From Oscillospiraceae bacterium (GTDB taxonomy: Bacteria > Bacillota_A > Clostridia > Oscillospirales > Oscillospiraceae), in contig JAGAFT010000044.1 in NCBI GenBank assembly GCA_017627975.1, positions 1-36,496 of the forward strand: a stretch of 36,496 nucleotides of DNA. The letters run 5' to 3'. The notes beneath the pieces are model-generated. The model saw only the letters and a list, made by a program, of their open reading frames with translations. It searched no databases and had not been told where the DNA came from. The position numbers were made by a program, and so were the translations under genes. The stretch's first letter is position 1, and each line of letters begins with the position of its first letter. This document shows, piece after piece, positions 23,376 through 32,470 of this stretch.

Positions 23376-24590
23376 ATGAATAAATCCGATATTAAAAAAG
23401 TTGTTCTTGCATATTCCGGCGGTCTGGACACCTCCATCATTATCCCATGGCTGAAGGAGAACTACAACAACTGTGAAGTCATTGCCGTCTCCGGCAATGT
23501 GGGACAGGCGGACGAGCTTGAGGGCCTGGAAGAGAAGGCAAAGAAGACCGGCGCATCCAAGCTCTATGTTCTGGACCTGACGGATGAGTATGTGGACGAG
23601 TACATTATCCCCTGCATGAAGGCGGGCGCCGTGTATGAGGACTATCTGCTGGGCACCAGCCACGCGCGTCCCTGCATCGCCAAGGGCCTGGTGGAGATCG
23701 CCCTGAAGGAAGGCGCGGACGCCATCGTCCACGGCTGCACGGGCAAGGGCAACGACCAGGTGCGTTTCGAGCTGGCCATCAAGCACTTTGCACCGAACAT
23801 GCCGATCATCGCCCCGTGGCGTGAGTGGAGCATCAAGTCCCGTGACGAAGAGATCGACTATGCCGAGGCGCATAACATTCCCCTGAAGATCAACCGCGAG
23901 ACGAACTACTCCAAGGACAAGAACCTCTGGCACCTGTCCCACGAAGGATTGGATCTGGAAGACACCGGAAACGAGCCGATGTATGAAAAGCCGGGCTTCC
24001 TGGAGATGGGCGTTTCCCCGCTGCAGGCGCCGGACGAACCCACCTATGTGACGCTGGACTTTGTTCAGGGCGTGCCGGTGGCGCTGGAAGGTGAAAAGAT
24101 GAGCGCCAAGGAGATCATCCTGAAGCTGAACGAACTGGGCGGAAAGAACGGCATCGGCCTGATTGACATCGTGGAAAACCGTCTCGTCGGCATGAAGTGC
24201 CGCGGCGTGTATGAGACCCCGGGCGGCACGATCCTCTATGCGGCGCACAGCGCTCTTGAGACCCTGTGCCTCGATAAGCTTACCATGCACGAGAAGCAGA
24301 AGCTCTCCATCACCTTCGGCGAGCTGGTCTACAACGGCCAGTGGTTCACCCCGCTGCGCGAAGCGCTCAGCGCCTTCGTGGACAAGACCCAGGAGCGCGT
24401 CACCGGCAAGGTAAAGCTCAAGCTCTACAAGGGCAACATCATCAAAGCCGGCATCTGGAGCGACAAGTCCCTCTACAGTGAAGAGATCGCGACCTTCGGC
24501 GAGAGCGACTACAACCAGGCGGATGCCGCCGGCTTCATCAATCTCTACGGGCTGCCCATCAAGGTGCAGGCCATCGTGGACGGAAAGTAA
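23376..24590 (+). CDS. argG: Argininosuccinate synthase
   Basis: A 404-residue enzyme of full length that joins citrulline and aspartate using ATP (seventh step from ornithine to arginine). The N-terminal PP-loop AYSGGLDTS is at residues 12-20, followed by '[12 protein letters not shown]' and '[20 protein letters not shown]', all family blocks. ATG 23376 follows TAAGGAG at 8-9 nt. It is the first gene of the arginine operon, behind a strong promoter with two ARG-box-like sites. argH begins 3 nt after its stop, so the last two steps are co-expressed first in the operon. Confidence 0.98.
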   Translation: MNKSDIKKVVLAYSGGLDTSIIIPWLKENYNNCEVIAVSGNVGQADELEGLEEKAKKTGASKLYVLDLTDEYVDEYIIPCMKAGAVYEDYLLGTSHARPCIAKGLVEIALKEGADAIVHGCTGKGNDQVRFELAIKHFAPNMPIIAPWREWSIKSRDEEIDYAEAHNIPLKINRETNYSKDKNLWHLSHEGLDLEDTGNEPMYEKPGFLEMGVSPLQAPDEPTYVTLDFVQGVPVALEGEKMSAKEIILKLNELGGKNGIGLIDIVENRLVGMKCRGVYETPGGTILYAAHSALETLCLDKLTMHEKQKLSITFGELVYNGQWFTPLREALSAFVDKTQERVTGKVKLKLYKGNIIKAGIWSDKSLYSEEIATFGESDYNQADAAGFINLYGLPIKVQAIVDGK

Positions 24591-24593
24591 GCC

Positions 24594-25970
24594 ATGGCAA
24601 AGATGTGGGCCGGCGTCACGGCCGGAAAGACCGACCGTCTGGCGGATGACTTCAATTCTTCCATCCGCTTCGACAGCCGGATGGCCCGTCAGGATATCAC
24701 CGGGAGCATCGCCCACGCGGCGATGCTCGCGGCGAAGGGGATCATCTCCGAAGCGGACTGCAATGCGCTGACCGAGGGCCTCGCCGGGATCCTCGAGGAT
24801 CTGGAAAGCGGCAAGCTCCTGATCGACGAAAGCGCGGAAGACATCCACATGTTTGTCGAGCAGGTGCTGACCGAGCGCATCGGGGATACCGGAAAAAAAC
24901 TCCACACTGCCCGCAGCCGGAACGACCAGGTGGCGCTGGACCTGAGAATGTATCTGAGAGATGAGAGTGACGAAATCGCCGCTCTCATCCGCGACTTTCT
25001 TCATGTCCTCACCGATCTTGCGGAGAAGCACACCGAAACCATCATGCCGGGCTATACGCATCTGCAGCGGGCTCAGCCGGTGAGCTTCGGCCACTATATG
25101 ATGGCCTACGCGATGATGCTTCTGCGCGATCTGGACCGGCTGAAAGACGGCCGAAAGAGAATGAACGTCTCGCCAATCGGCTGCTGCGCCCTGGCGGGGA
25201 CAACCTATGACACCGACCGGTATCTGGAGGCGGAGAAGCTGGGCTTTGACGGCATCTGCCTCAACAGCATGGACGGCGTCTCGGACAGGGACTTTGCCCT
25301 GGAGCTGCTGAGCACGCTGTCTGTCCTTATGATGCATCTCTCGCGCCTCTCCGAAGAGCTGATCCTGTGGGCGAGCTGGGAATTTCGCTTTATCGCGTTC
25401 TCCGATGCCTACACCACGGGCTCCTCCATCATGCCGCAGAAGCGCAACGCCGATATGGCAGAGCTGGTACGCGGGAAGACCGGACGGGTCTACGGAGACC
25501 TGATGGGCCTGCTCACCACCCTGAAAGGGCTGCCCCTTGCCTACAACAAGGACATGCAGGAGGACAAGGAAGGCGTCTTTGACGCCTGCGACACGGTGAA
25601 GATGTGCCTTCGAATCATGACCCCCATGGTCGGAAGCATGACCGTGAACCGTGAAAACATGCTGCGCGCGGCCCAGGGCGGCTTCATCAACGCCACGGAT
25701 CTCGCCGACTGGCTTGTGAAAAAGGGTATGCCCTTCCGGAGCGCCTATAAGATTTCCGGCCAGCTGGTGCGGACGTGCATGGAGAGCGGGCAGGTCCTGG
25801 AGACGCTTCCGCTGGAGACCTACAAAAGTTACAGCGAGCTCTTCGACGAGAGCCTCTATGAGGCCATCGACCTGAAAACCTGCATGGAAAAACGAATCAG
25901 CGAGGGCGGCACCTCGGTCGCCTCTGTGAAAAAGCAGATTGCGTTTGTCAGAAAGGAACTGGACCAATGA
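24594..25970 (+). CDS. argH: Argininosuccinate lyase
   Basis: A 458-residue member of the fumarase/aspartase superfamily that splits argininosuccinate into arginine and fumarate. The superfamily signature GSSIMPQKRN begins at about residue 276; 'HTARSRNDQVALDLRMYLRD' and 'TIMPGYTHLQRAQPVSFGHY' carry other active-site residues. Length is normal. It starts 3 nt after argG and overlaps the next gene by the ATGA tetranucleotide, so its translation is coupled to both neighbours. Confidence 0.98.
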   Translation: MAKMWAGVTAGKTDRLADDFNSSIRFDSRMARQDITGSIAHAAMLAAKGIISEADCNALTEGLAGILEDLESGKLLIDESAEDIHMFVEQVLTERIGDTGKKLHTARSRNDQVALDLRMYLRDESDEIAALIRDFLHVLTDLAEKHTETIMPGYTHLQRAQPVSFGHYMMAYAMMLLRDLDRLKDGRKRMNVSPIGCCALAGTTYDTDRYLEAEKLGFDGICLNSMDGVSDRDFALELLSTLSVLMMHLSRLSEELILWASWEFRFIAFSDAYTTGSSIMPQKRNADMAELVRGKTGRVYGDLMGLLTTLKGLPLAYNKDMQEDKEGVFDACDTVKMCLRIMTPMVGSMTVNRENMLRAAQGGFINATDLADWLVKKGMPFRSAYKISGQLVRTCMESGQVLETLPLETYKSYSELFDESLYEAIDLKTCMEKRISEGGTSVASVKKQIAFVRKELDQ

Positions 25971-26881
25971 CAAAGGTTTTTATAGACGGAAGCGCCGGCA
26001 CCACCGGCCTGCGGATCCATGAGCGGCTGGCCGACCGGAAAGAGCTGGAGATCCTGAACCTCCCGCCGGAGCTGCGCAAGGATAAGACGGCCAGGGAAGA
26101 AATCCTGAACGCCGCGGATGTGGCCTTCCTCTGCCTGCCGGACGCGGCGGCCATCGAGGCGGCGGACCTGGTGCACGGCAATACCGCGGTCATCGACACC
26201 TCCACCGCCCACCGGACCGAACCCGGCTGGGTCTACGGCTTCCCGGAGCTCCACGGCCTGCGCGAAAAGATCGCCGCCAGCCACCGGATCGGAAATCCGG
26301 GCTGCCATGCCAGCGGCTTCATCTCCCTGGTGGAGCCCCTGGTACATGAGGGCCTGGTGTCGCCGGACACGGCTTTCACCTGTTTCTCGGTGACCGGGTA
26401 TTCCGGCGGCGGAAAGAGCATGATCGCCGACTACGAGGCGGGGGAGAGAGACGCGGCGCTGGATTCGCCCCGGCAGTATGCCCTGGGCCAGAGCCACAAG
26501 CACCTGAAGGAGATGGTAAAGATCTCCGGGCTCACGACGGCCCCGTTCTTCTGCCCGATTGTCGCGGACTATTACAGCGGCATGGCGGTGACGGTCCCGC
26601 TGTTCCGAAAAGACCTGAAGGGCAGCGTCGAGGACGTGAAGCAGCTTTACCGGGCCTGCTACCACAGTGCAATTGTCCACTATGAGGAGTACAGCGAAGG
26701 CATGATCGCCGGCAACGCCCTCTCCGGACGCGACGACATGGCGATTACGGTGGCCGGCAACGACGAAAGAATCCTGCTGATCTCCACCTTCGACAACCTT
26801 GGCAAGGGCGCCTCCGGAGCGGCCATCCAGAACATGAATATTCTTCTGGGACTTGACGAAACCACCGGACTTGCAGTATAA
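25967..26881 (+). CDS. argC: N-acetyl-gamma-glutamyl-phosphate reductase, short (type 2) form
   Basis: A 304-residue NADPH-dependent reductase of N-acetylglutamyl phosphate to the semialdehyde. 'KVFIDGSAGTTGLRIHERL' at the N-terminus is the nucleotide-binding turn of the short type 2 ArgC class. The catalytic cysteine is C113 in GNPGCHASGF, and 'YSGGGKSMI' follows. The type 2 form is about 40 residues shorter than the common type 1. The start overlaps the argH stop by 4 nt. The gap to argJ is 37 nt. Confidence 0.95.
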   Translation: MTKVFIDGSAGTTGLRIHERLADRKELEILNLPPELRKDKTAREEILNAADVAFLCLPDAAAIEAADLVHGNTAVIDTSTAHRTEPGWVYGFPELHGLREKIAASHRIGNPGCHASGFISLVEPLVHEGLVSPDTAFTCFSVTGYSGGGKSMIADYEAGERDAALDSPRQYALGQSHKHLKEMVKISGLTTAPFFCPIVADYYSGMAVTVPLFRKDLKGSVEDVKQLYRACYHSAIVHYEEYSEGMIAGNALSGRDDMAITVAGNDERILLISTFDNLGKGASGAAIQNMNILLGLDETTGLAV

Positions 26882-26918
26882 CAGAGCGAAACTGAACCCC
26901 TTTGAAGGAGAAATAACC

Positions 26919-28154
26919 ATGAACAATCCTGTTTCATCGATTAAACCCATCGGCGGCGGTGTCTGTGCCGCAAAAGGCTTTCAGGCTGCGGGGGTATACT
27001 GCGGAATCCGGAAGAACCCGAACAAGAAAGACCTCGGCCTCATCGTGAGCGACGTGAAGGCGAACGCCGCGGCCGTTTATACCACGAACCTCGTCAAGGG
27101 CGCGCCCCTGACCGTGACAAAGAACCACATCGCCGACGGCAAAGCCCAGGCGGTCATCTGCAACAGCGGCAACGCCAACACCTGCAACGCCGACGGCATC
27201 GAAATTGCCGAGACGATGAGCAGTCTCCTGGGCAATGCACTCGGGATTGACGCAACTGACGTGGTGGTGGCTTCCACCGGTGTCATCGGGCAGCCGCTTC
27301 CCATCGCCCCCATCGCCGCGGGCATTCCGCCGCTGGTGGCGGCGCTGTCCGCGGAAGGAAGCGAGGAGGCCTGCCACGCCATCATGACCACCGACACAAA
27401 GAAGAAAGAAGTTGCGGTGGAGTTTGAACTGGGGGGAAAAACCTGTCATCTGGGCGGCATCGCCAAGGGCAGCGGCATGATTCACCCCAATATGGCCACC
27501 ATGCTGGTCTTCCTGACCACGGACGCCGCGATCAGCGCCCCCATGCTGCAGAAGGCGCTCTCCGGCGATATCCGGACCACCTTCAACATGATCAGCGTGG
27601 ACGGCGACACCTCCACCAACGACATGGTGACGATCCTCGCCAACGGCCTTGCCGGAAATGAGGAGATCACGGAAGAGGGCGAGGACTTCAGCACCTTTAT
27701 GTGCGCCCTGAACACCGTAAATGTACAGCTCTGCCGGATGATCGCCGGAGACGGCGAAGGTGCGACGAAGCTTCTGGAATGCTCCGTCACCGGGGCGAAG
27801 GACGACAAGGCGGCAAAGACGGTCGCCCGCAGCGTCATCAGCTCAAGCCTGACCAAGGCGGCCATGTTCGGCGAGGACGCCAACTGGGGCCGCGTGCTCT
27901 GCGCCATCGGTTACAGCGGCGCGGACGTCGACATCCACAAGGTGGATGTGGTTTTCCATTCCGTGGCAGGCGATGTCACGGTCTGTGAGAATGGCGCCGG
28001 CGTCCCCTTCTCCGAGGAGAAGGCGGCGGAGATTCTGCACGAGAAGGAAATCGATATCCTGATCACCCTCGGCGACGGAGAAGCGGCCGCCACCGCCTGG
28101 GGCTGCGACCTCACGTATGATTACGTGAAAATCAACGGAGACTACCGGACTTGA
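26919..28154 (+). CDS. argJ: Bifunctional ornithine acetyltransferase / N-acetylglutamate synthase
   Basis: A 411-residue enzyme that moves the acetyl group from N-acetylornithine to glutamate, and in its bifunctional form can also use acetyl-CoA, so no argA or argE is needed. The self-cleavage site is visible in 'GSGMIHPNMATMLVF': cleavage before T194 leaves Thr as the N-terminal nucleophile of the beta chain. 'NSGNANTCNADG' and 'DANWGRVLCAIGYSG' are other family blocks. ATG 26919 follows GAAGGAG; an in-frame ATG at 26853 would overlap argC by 29 nt without a ribosome site and is rejected. Confidence 0.96.
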   Translation: MNNPVSSIKPIGGGVCAAKGFQAAGVYCGIRKNPNKKDLGLIVSDVKANAAAVYTTNLVKGAPLTVTKNHIADGKAQAVICNSGNANTCNADGIEIAETMSSLLGNALGIDATDVVVASTGVIGQPLPIAPIAAGIPPLVAALSAEGSEEACHAIMTTDTKKKEVAVEFELGGKTCHLGGIAKGSGMIHPNMATMLVFLTTDAAISAPMLQKALSGDIRTTFNMISVDGDTSTNDMVTILANGLAGNEEITEEGEDFSTFMCALNTVNVQLCRMIAGDGEGATKLLECSVTGAKDDKAAKTVARSVISSSLTKAAMFGEDANWGRVLCAIGYSGADVDIHKVDVVFHSVAGDVTVCENGAGVPFSEEKAAEILHEKEIDILITLGDGEAAATAWGCDLTYDYVKINGDYRT

Positions 28155-28162
28155 AAAGAATG

Positions 28163-28187
28163 TCATCCCCGCCTCCGGCGGGGATGA
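28163..28187. repeat. Intercistronic hairpin A between argJ and argB, CCCCGCC-TCC-GGCGGGG core
   Basis: TCATCCCCGCC and GGCGGGGATGA form an 11-bp perfect stem with a TCC loop, 8 nt after the argJ stop. The 17-base core is identical to that of the hairpin at 31304-31332. There is no T-run, so it is not a simple terminator; it may protect or process the mRNA. Confidence 0.75.
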
Positions 28188-28243
28188 GACGGAAGATTCC
28201 GGCAAATCTGCAGATCCTGCAAACGAAAATGGGAGACCCTGAC

Positions 28244-29125
28244 ATGAATCAGTTTACAAACAGCCAGAGGGCCCAGGTGCTGACCCAGGCCCTGCCCTAT
28301 ATCCGGCAGTACAACGGAAAGATCGTTGTGGTCAAGTACGGCGGCAACGCCATGGTCAGCGAGGAACTGCGCGAGCAGGTCATGGAGGACATTGTCCTGC
28401 TGTGGCTGGTGGGTGTGCGGGTCGTGCTGGTACACGGCGGCGGGCCGGAGATCAGCGATATGATGAGCAGACTCGGCAAAAAGCCGGAGTTTGTGGACGG
28501 ACTTCGCGTCACGGACCAGGAGACCGTGGATATTGTCCAGATGGTTCTCGCCGGTAAGGTCAACAAGACGCTGGTAAAGCTTCTGGAGGTCAAGGGCGGC
28601 AAGGCCATGGGCATCTCGGGCATGGACGGCGGCCTGATCGAAGCGCGGATGAAGCGGGCTGAGCTGGGTTATGTCGGGAGCATCACCGGCGTGAACATCG
28701 AACCGGTGATGGACCTGCTGGAGAAGGGATACATCCCCGTGATCTCTACGCTGGGCTGCGACAAAGAGGGCAACACCTACAACATCAACGGCGACACGGC
28801 CGCGGCTTTCATTGCCGGTGCGCTGGGCGCCGAGCGACTGATCATGATGACGGACATCGCCGGGGTCCTGCGGGACAAAAACGATCCGAACACCCTGATC
28901 CCGGAACTGACCATCGGCGAGGCCATTAAGCTTTTTGAAGAAAAAGTCATCGCGGGCGGCATGATCCCGAAGGTGGAATGCTGCATCGACGCCATCCACC
29001 GCGGCGTGGAGCGCGTGATCATCATGGACGGCAGAGTGCCGCACTCGATCCTGATGGAGATTCTGACGGACGAAGGTGCGGGGACCATGGTATACGGAGA
29101 GGAGACAGAATTATGTCAGAACTGA
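28244..29125 (+). CDS. argB: Acetylglutamate kinase
   Basis: A 293-residue amino-acid kinase that phosphorylates N-acetylglutamate, usually the feedback-controlled step. 'VVKYGGNAMV' binds ATP, and 'VLVHGGGPEISDMMSRLGKKPEFV' and 'INGDTAAAFIAGALGAERLIMMTDIAGVL' are family blocks. The N-terminal helix 'TNSQRAQVLTQALPYIRQYNG' is of the kind found in hexameric, arginine-inhibited enzymes, so inhibition by arginine is likely. ATG 28244 is chosen by GGGAGA upstream and by family alignment; the frame is open back to 28151, but that stretch contains the hairpin and does not look like protein. The end overlaps argD by 13 nt. Confidence 0.97.
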   Translation: MNQFTNSQRAQVLTQALPYIRQYNGKIVVVKYGGNAMVSEELREQVMEDIVLLWLVGVRVVLVHGGGPEISDMMSRLGKKPEFVDGLRVTDQETVDIVQMVLAGKVNKTLVKLLEVKGGKAMGISGMDGGLIEARMKRAELGYVGSITGVNIEPVMDLLEKGYIPVISTLGCDKEGNTYNINGDTAAAFIAGALGAERLIMMTDIAGVLRDKNDPNTLIPELTIGEAIKLFEEKVIAGGMIPKVECCIDAIHRGVERVIIMDGRVPHSILMEILTDEGAGTMVYGEETELCQN

Positions 29126-30276
29126 AGAGCATCGATAAGGAATTTATCGCAAATACCTATGCGCGCTTCCCGGTGGAGCTGGTATGCGGCAAAGGATCCC
29201 TGGTCTATGACGAGACCGGCAAGGAATACATTGACATGGGCAGCGGCATCGGCGTTACCGCCTTCGGCATTGCCGACGACGAATGGAAGGCGGCGGTGAC
29301 CGAACAGCTTGGCAAGCTTCAGCATATGTCAAACCTCTATTACACCGAGCCCTGTGCCATGCTGGCAAAGCTGCTCTGTGAGAAGACCGGCATGAAAAAG
29401 GTTTTCTTCTGCAACTCCGGCGCGGAGGCCAACGAGGGCGCCATCAAGGCCGCCCGCAAGTACGCCGCCGAGAAGAAGGGACCGGAGTACTTCACCATCG
29501 TGACCCTGGAAAACAGCTTCCACGGGCGGACCCTCACGACACTGGCCGCCACGGGCCAGGCCCATTATCACGAGCTGTTCCAGCCGCTGACCCCGGGCTT
29601 TGTCCACGCTCCGGCGAACAACCTGGAGGCGGTGAAGACCGCAGCACTTCAGAACAAAGCCGCCGCGGTCCTGATCGAATGCATCCAGGGCGAGGGCGGC
29701 GTCATCCCGCTGCAGAAAGACTTTGTCACCGGCCTTGCGGAGTTCTGCAAGGCGGAAGACATCCTCCTGATGGTGGATGAGGTTCAGACCGGCAACGGCC
29801 GTACCGGCGAGCTCTATGCCTATATGAACTTCGGGGTGCAGCCGGATGTGATCTCCACGGCGAAAGGCCTCGGCGGCGGACTTCCGCTGGGCGCGGTGCT
29901 CTACGGAGAGAAGACCGAGTTCACCCTGGGGGCCGGCGACCACGGCTCCACCTTCGGCGGAAACCCCGTCTGCTGCGCAGGGGCACTAAGCATCCTGAAG
30001 CGGATCGATGAAAAGCTCCTGGCGGACGTGAAGAAAAAGAGCGCCATGGCCTTTGAAGCCCTGCAGGGCGCCCCCGGCGTGGAGAGCGTCAGCGGCATGG
30101 GCCTTATGATCGGTATCAAGACCGTAAAGCCGGCTCCCGACGTGGTGAAGGCCTGCATGGAGAACGGAGTTCTCTGCCTCACGGCGAAGGACAAAGTCCG
30201 GCTGCTCCCGGCACTCAATATTCCGGAAGATGTATTGATGAAGGCGATCAATGTGATCAAAGGAGCGTGTGCATGA
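29113..30276 (+). CDS. argD: Acetylornithine aminotransferase
   Basis: A 387-residue class III PLP aminotransferase that converts N-acetylglutamate semialdehyde to N-acetylornithine using glutamate. The PLP lysine is K251 in '[14 protein letters not shown]'; '[20 protein letters not shown]' and '[13 protein letters not shown]' (with the PLP-ring aspartate) are intact. ATG 29113 has GGAGAGGAG upstream and lies inside argB (13-nt overlap). The stop overlaps the argF start by ATGA. ArgD homologues often also serve in lysine synthesis, which is of interest because of the DapF domain at the end of this operon. Confidence 0.96.
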   Translation: MSELKSIDKEFIANTYARFPVELVCGKGSLVYDETGKEYIDMGSGIGVTAFGIADDEWKAAVTEQLGKLQHMSNLYYTEPCAMLAKLLCEKTGMKKVFFCNSGAEANEGAIKAARKYAAEKKGPEYFTIVTLENSFHGRTLTTLAATGQAHYHELFQPLTPGFVHAPANNLEAVKTAALQNKAAAVLIECIQGEGGVIPLQKDFVTGLAEFCKAEDILLMVDEVQTGNGRTGELYAYMNFGVQPDVISTAKGLGGGLPLGAVLYGEKTEFTLGAGDHGSTFGGNPVCCAGALSILKRIDEKLLADVKKKSAMAFEALQGAPGVESVSGMGLMIGIKTVKPAPDVVKACMENGVLCLTAKDKVRLLPALNIPEDVLMKAINVIKGACA

Positions 30277-31256
30277 ATCTGAAGGGAAAGAGCTTTCTGA
30301 AGCTGCTGGACTTTACACCGGCAGAGATCGAAGGGCTGCTGGATCTGGCGGCCGAGCTGAAGGCAAAGAAAAAGGCCGGGATTCCGCACCGGCTTCACGA
30401 GGGAAAGAACATCGCCCTGGTGTTTGAGAAGACCAGTACCCGGACGCGCTGCAGCTTTGAAGTTGCCGCGGCGGATCTCGGAATGCATCCGGTGTACCTG
30501 GACCCCAAGAGCTCACAGCTGGGGAAGAAGGAGAGCATCGCCGATACGGCCCGTGTCCTGGGCCGGATGTTCGACGGCATTGAGTATCGCGGATTTGAAC
30601 AGACTCGTGTGGAGAAGCTCGCCGCTTACTCCGGGGTGCCGGTGTGGAACGGCCTGACCAATGAGTTCCATCCCACCCAGATCCTGGCGGACTTCCTCAC
30701 AATCCGGGAGCACTTCGGCACCCTGAAAGGAAAGAAACTGGTATATCTTGGGGATGCCCGCTACAACATGGGCAATTCCCTGATGGTGGGCTGTGCCAAG
30801 ATGGGCCTGCATTTCGTAGCCTGCGCTCCGGAGAAGTATTTCCCGGATGCGGCGCTGATTGAAGAATGCCGGGCCGTTGCGGCCGAGACCGGCGCGACGC
30901 TGGAGTTTGAAACCGACCCGATGAAGGCCGTTCAGAACGCGGATGTCCTGTATACGGATATCTGGGTCTCCATGGGCGAGCCGGAAGAGGTCTGGGCGGA
31001 GCGTATTCATGACCTCCTGCCGTATCAGGTGACACAGACGCTGATGGAGACCGCGGGTCCGCAGTGCCGCTTTATGCACTGCCTGCCGGCCTATCACGAC
31101 CTGGAGACCGAGAACGGCGTCGCGATCCACGAGAAGTTCGGCCTGGAAGCCATGGAAGTGACGGATGAGGTCTTTGAGGGCCCCCAGTCCATCGTCTTCG
31201 ATGAGGCGGAAAACCGCATGCACACCATCAAGGCGGTCATGGCTGCGACGCTGTAA
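30273..31256 (+). CDS. argF: Ornithine carbamoyltransferase
   Basis: A 327-residue enzyme that makes citrulline from ornithine and carbamoyl phosphate. The carbamoyl-phosphate site STRTR is at residues 55-59, and the ornithine-site motif HCLPAYHD begins at residue 269. The start overlaps the argD stop by 4 nt, with AAAGGAG 7 nt upstream. The next genes make carbamoyl phosphate, so enzyme and substrate supply are adjacent. This placement favours an anabolic enzyme (argF) over a catabolic one (arcB); no arcA or arcC is present. Confidence 0.97.
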   Translation: MNLKGKSFLKLLDFTPAEIEGLLDLAAELKAKKKAGIPHRLHEGKNIALVFEKTSTRTRCSFEVAAADLGMHPVYLDPKSSQLGKKESIADTARVLGRMFDGIEYRGFEQTRVEKLAAYSGVPVWNGLTNEFHPTQILADFLTIREHFGTLKGKKLVYLGDARYNMGNSLMVGCAKMGLHFVACAPEKYFPDAALIEECRAVAAETGATLEFETDPMKAVQNADVLYTDIWVSMGEPEEVWAERIHDLLPYQVTQTLMETAGPQCRFMHCLPAYHDLETENGVAIHEKFGLEAMEVTDEVFEGPQSIVFDEAENRMHTIKAVMAATL

Positions 31257-31303
31257 GGAGTGGTTCGTCAGCGGCCTGCTAAAGGAATAAACACGATGAT
31301 ATC

Positions 31304-31332
31304 TGTAACCCCCGCCTCCGGCGGGGGTTACA
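31304..31332. repeat. Intercistronic hairpin B between argF and carA, same core as hairpin A
   Basis: A 13-bp perfect stem (TGTAACCCCCGCC with its complement) and a TCC loop, in the 118-nt gap between argF and carA. The core CCCCGCC-TCC-GGCGGGG equals that of 28163-28187. No T-run follows. It divides the long operon into arg and car parts and may tune their relative mRNA amounts. Confidence 0.75.
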
Positions 31333-31374
31333 AGAAAATATCTCATCCGTGACCGTGTTAAAGGAACTTTCACT

Positions 31375-32469
31375 ATGGAAACTGTCTATCTGGTATTGGA
31401 AAACGGGATGGCCTTTGCGGGTCATCCCATTGGTGCATGGAAGGGGAACGATCCCGGCCTTGAGACCGTAGGCGAGCTGGTGTTTACCACCGGCATGACC
31501 GGCTACCTGGAGACCCTGAGCGACCCCAGCTATGCCGGGCAGATCATCCTTCAGACCTTCCCCATGATCGGCAACTACGGCCTGATCCCGGAAGACTTCG
31601 AGGGGGCCTGTCATGCGAAGGGCTATGTGGTACGCGAGCTCTGTGATGCTCCGTCAAATTTCCGCAGTGAGGGGACACTGGATTCCTTCCTGAAGGAACA
31701 GGGAATTCCGGGTATCTGCGGCGTGGATACCCGTGCCCTGACCAGACTGATTCGTGAGCAGGGCGTAATGAACGCCTGCCTCTGCCGGACGGTTCCGGAA
31801 GACCTCGGAACGGTCAAAGACTACGCGGTGCGACATGTCGTCACCCAGGTCAGCACCCCGACGGCCCAGGTCTTTGAGCCGCGGAACACAGGGGACGATT
31901 CTATGTGCGCCTTTCATGTGGCTCTTCTGGACTACGGCGCCAAGCGGAACATCATCCGCAGCCTGCAAAAGAGGGGCTGCCGGGTGACGTTGCTGCCCCA
32001 CGACACTGCCGCCGAGGAGATCCTTGCCATGGCGCCGGACGGACTGATGCTCTCCAACGGGCCCGGAGACCCGGCGGAGAATGTCTTTGAGGTCGAACAG
32101 CTCCGGAAGCTGGTGGGGAAACTTCCCATCTTCGGCATCTGTCTCGGCCATCAGCTCTGCGCCCTGGCCATGGGCGGGAGAACCTACAAGCTCAAATATG
32201 GGCACCGCGGGGCCAATCAGCCTGTTACGGACGGTGCACGCACCTGGATCACCACCCAGAACCATGGCTATGCCGTGGAGACGGAAAGCATGCAGGGCAT
32301 CGCGCATCTGAGTTTCCGCAACGCCAACGACGGGAGCTGTGAAGGTCTGGACTACCCGGGCAAGCGCTGTTTCACGGTGCAGTTTCACCCGGAGGCCTGC
32401 GCGGGCCCCCATGACACGGAATTCCTGTTTGACCGCTTCCTGCGGATGATGAGAGGGGAGGAGGACTGA
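31375..32469 (+). CDS. carA: Carbamoyl-phosphate synthase small subunit (glutaminase)
   Basis: A 364-residue subunit that releases ammonia from glutamine and channels it to CarB. The N-terminal CarA domain ('GELVFTTGMTGYLETLSDPSYAGQI') is followed by a class I glutamine amidotransferase domain with the nucleophile C256 in GICLGHQL and the His in 'FTVQFHPEACAGP'. ATG 31375 has AAAGGAAC upstream. The stop is 1 nt before the carB start. As part of the arginine operon, the pair is probably arginine-regulated; whether a second, pyrimidine-linked copy exists cannot be seen. Confidence 0.97.
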   Translation: METVYLVLENGMAFAGHPIGAWKGNDPGLETVGELVFTTGMTGYLETLSDPSYAGQIILQTFPMIGNYGLIPEDFEGACHAKGYVVRELCDAPSNFRSEGTLDSFLKEQGIPGICGVDTRALTRLIREQGVMNACLCRTVPEDLGTVKDYAVRHVVTQVSTPTAQVFEPRNTGDDSMCAFHVALLDYGAKRNIIRSLQKRGCRVTLLPHDTAAEEILAMAPDGLMLSNGPGDPAENVFEVEQLRKLVGKLPIFGICLGHQLCALAMGGRTYKLKYGHRGANQPVTDGARTWITTQNHGYAVETESMQGIAHLSFRNANDGSCEGLDYPGKRCFTVQFHPEACAGPHDTEFLFDRFLRMMRGEED

Positions 32470-32470
32470 C

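Noticed and set aside
23322..25973. An 883-codon minus-strand frame opposite argG and argH
   Set aside because: It lies opposite two unmistakable enzymes and has low-complexity HRV-rich translation with no start signals.
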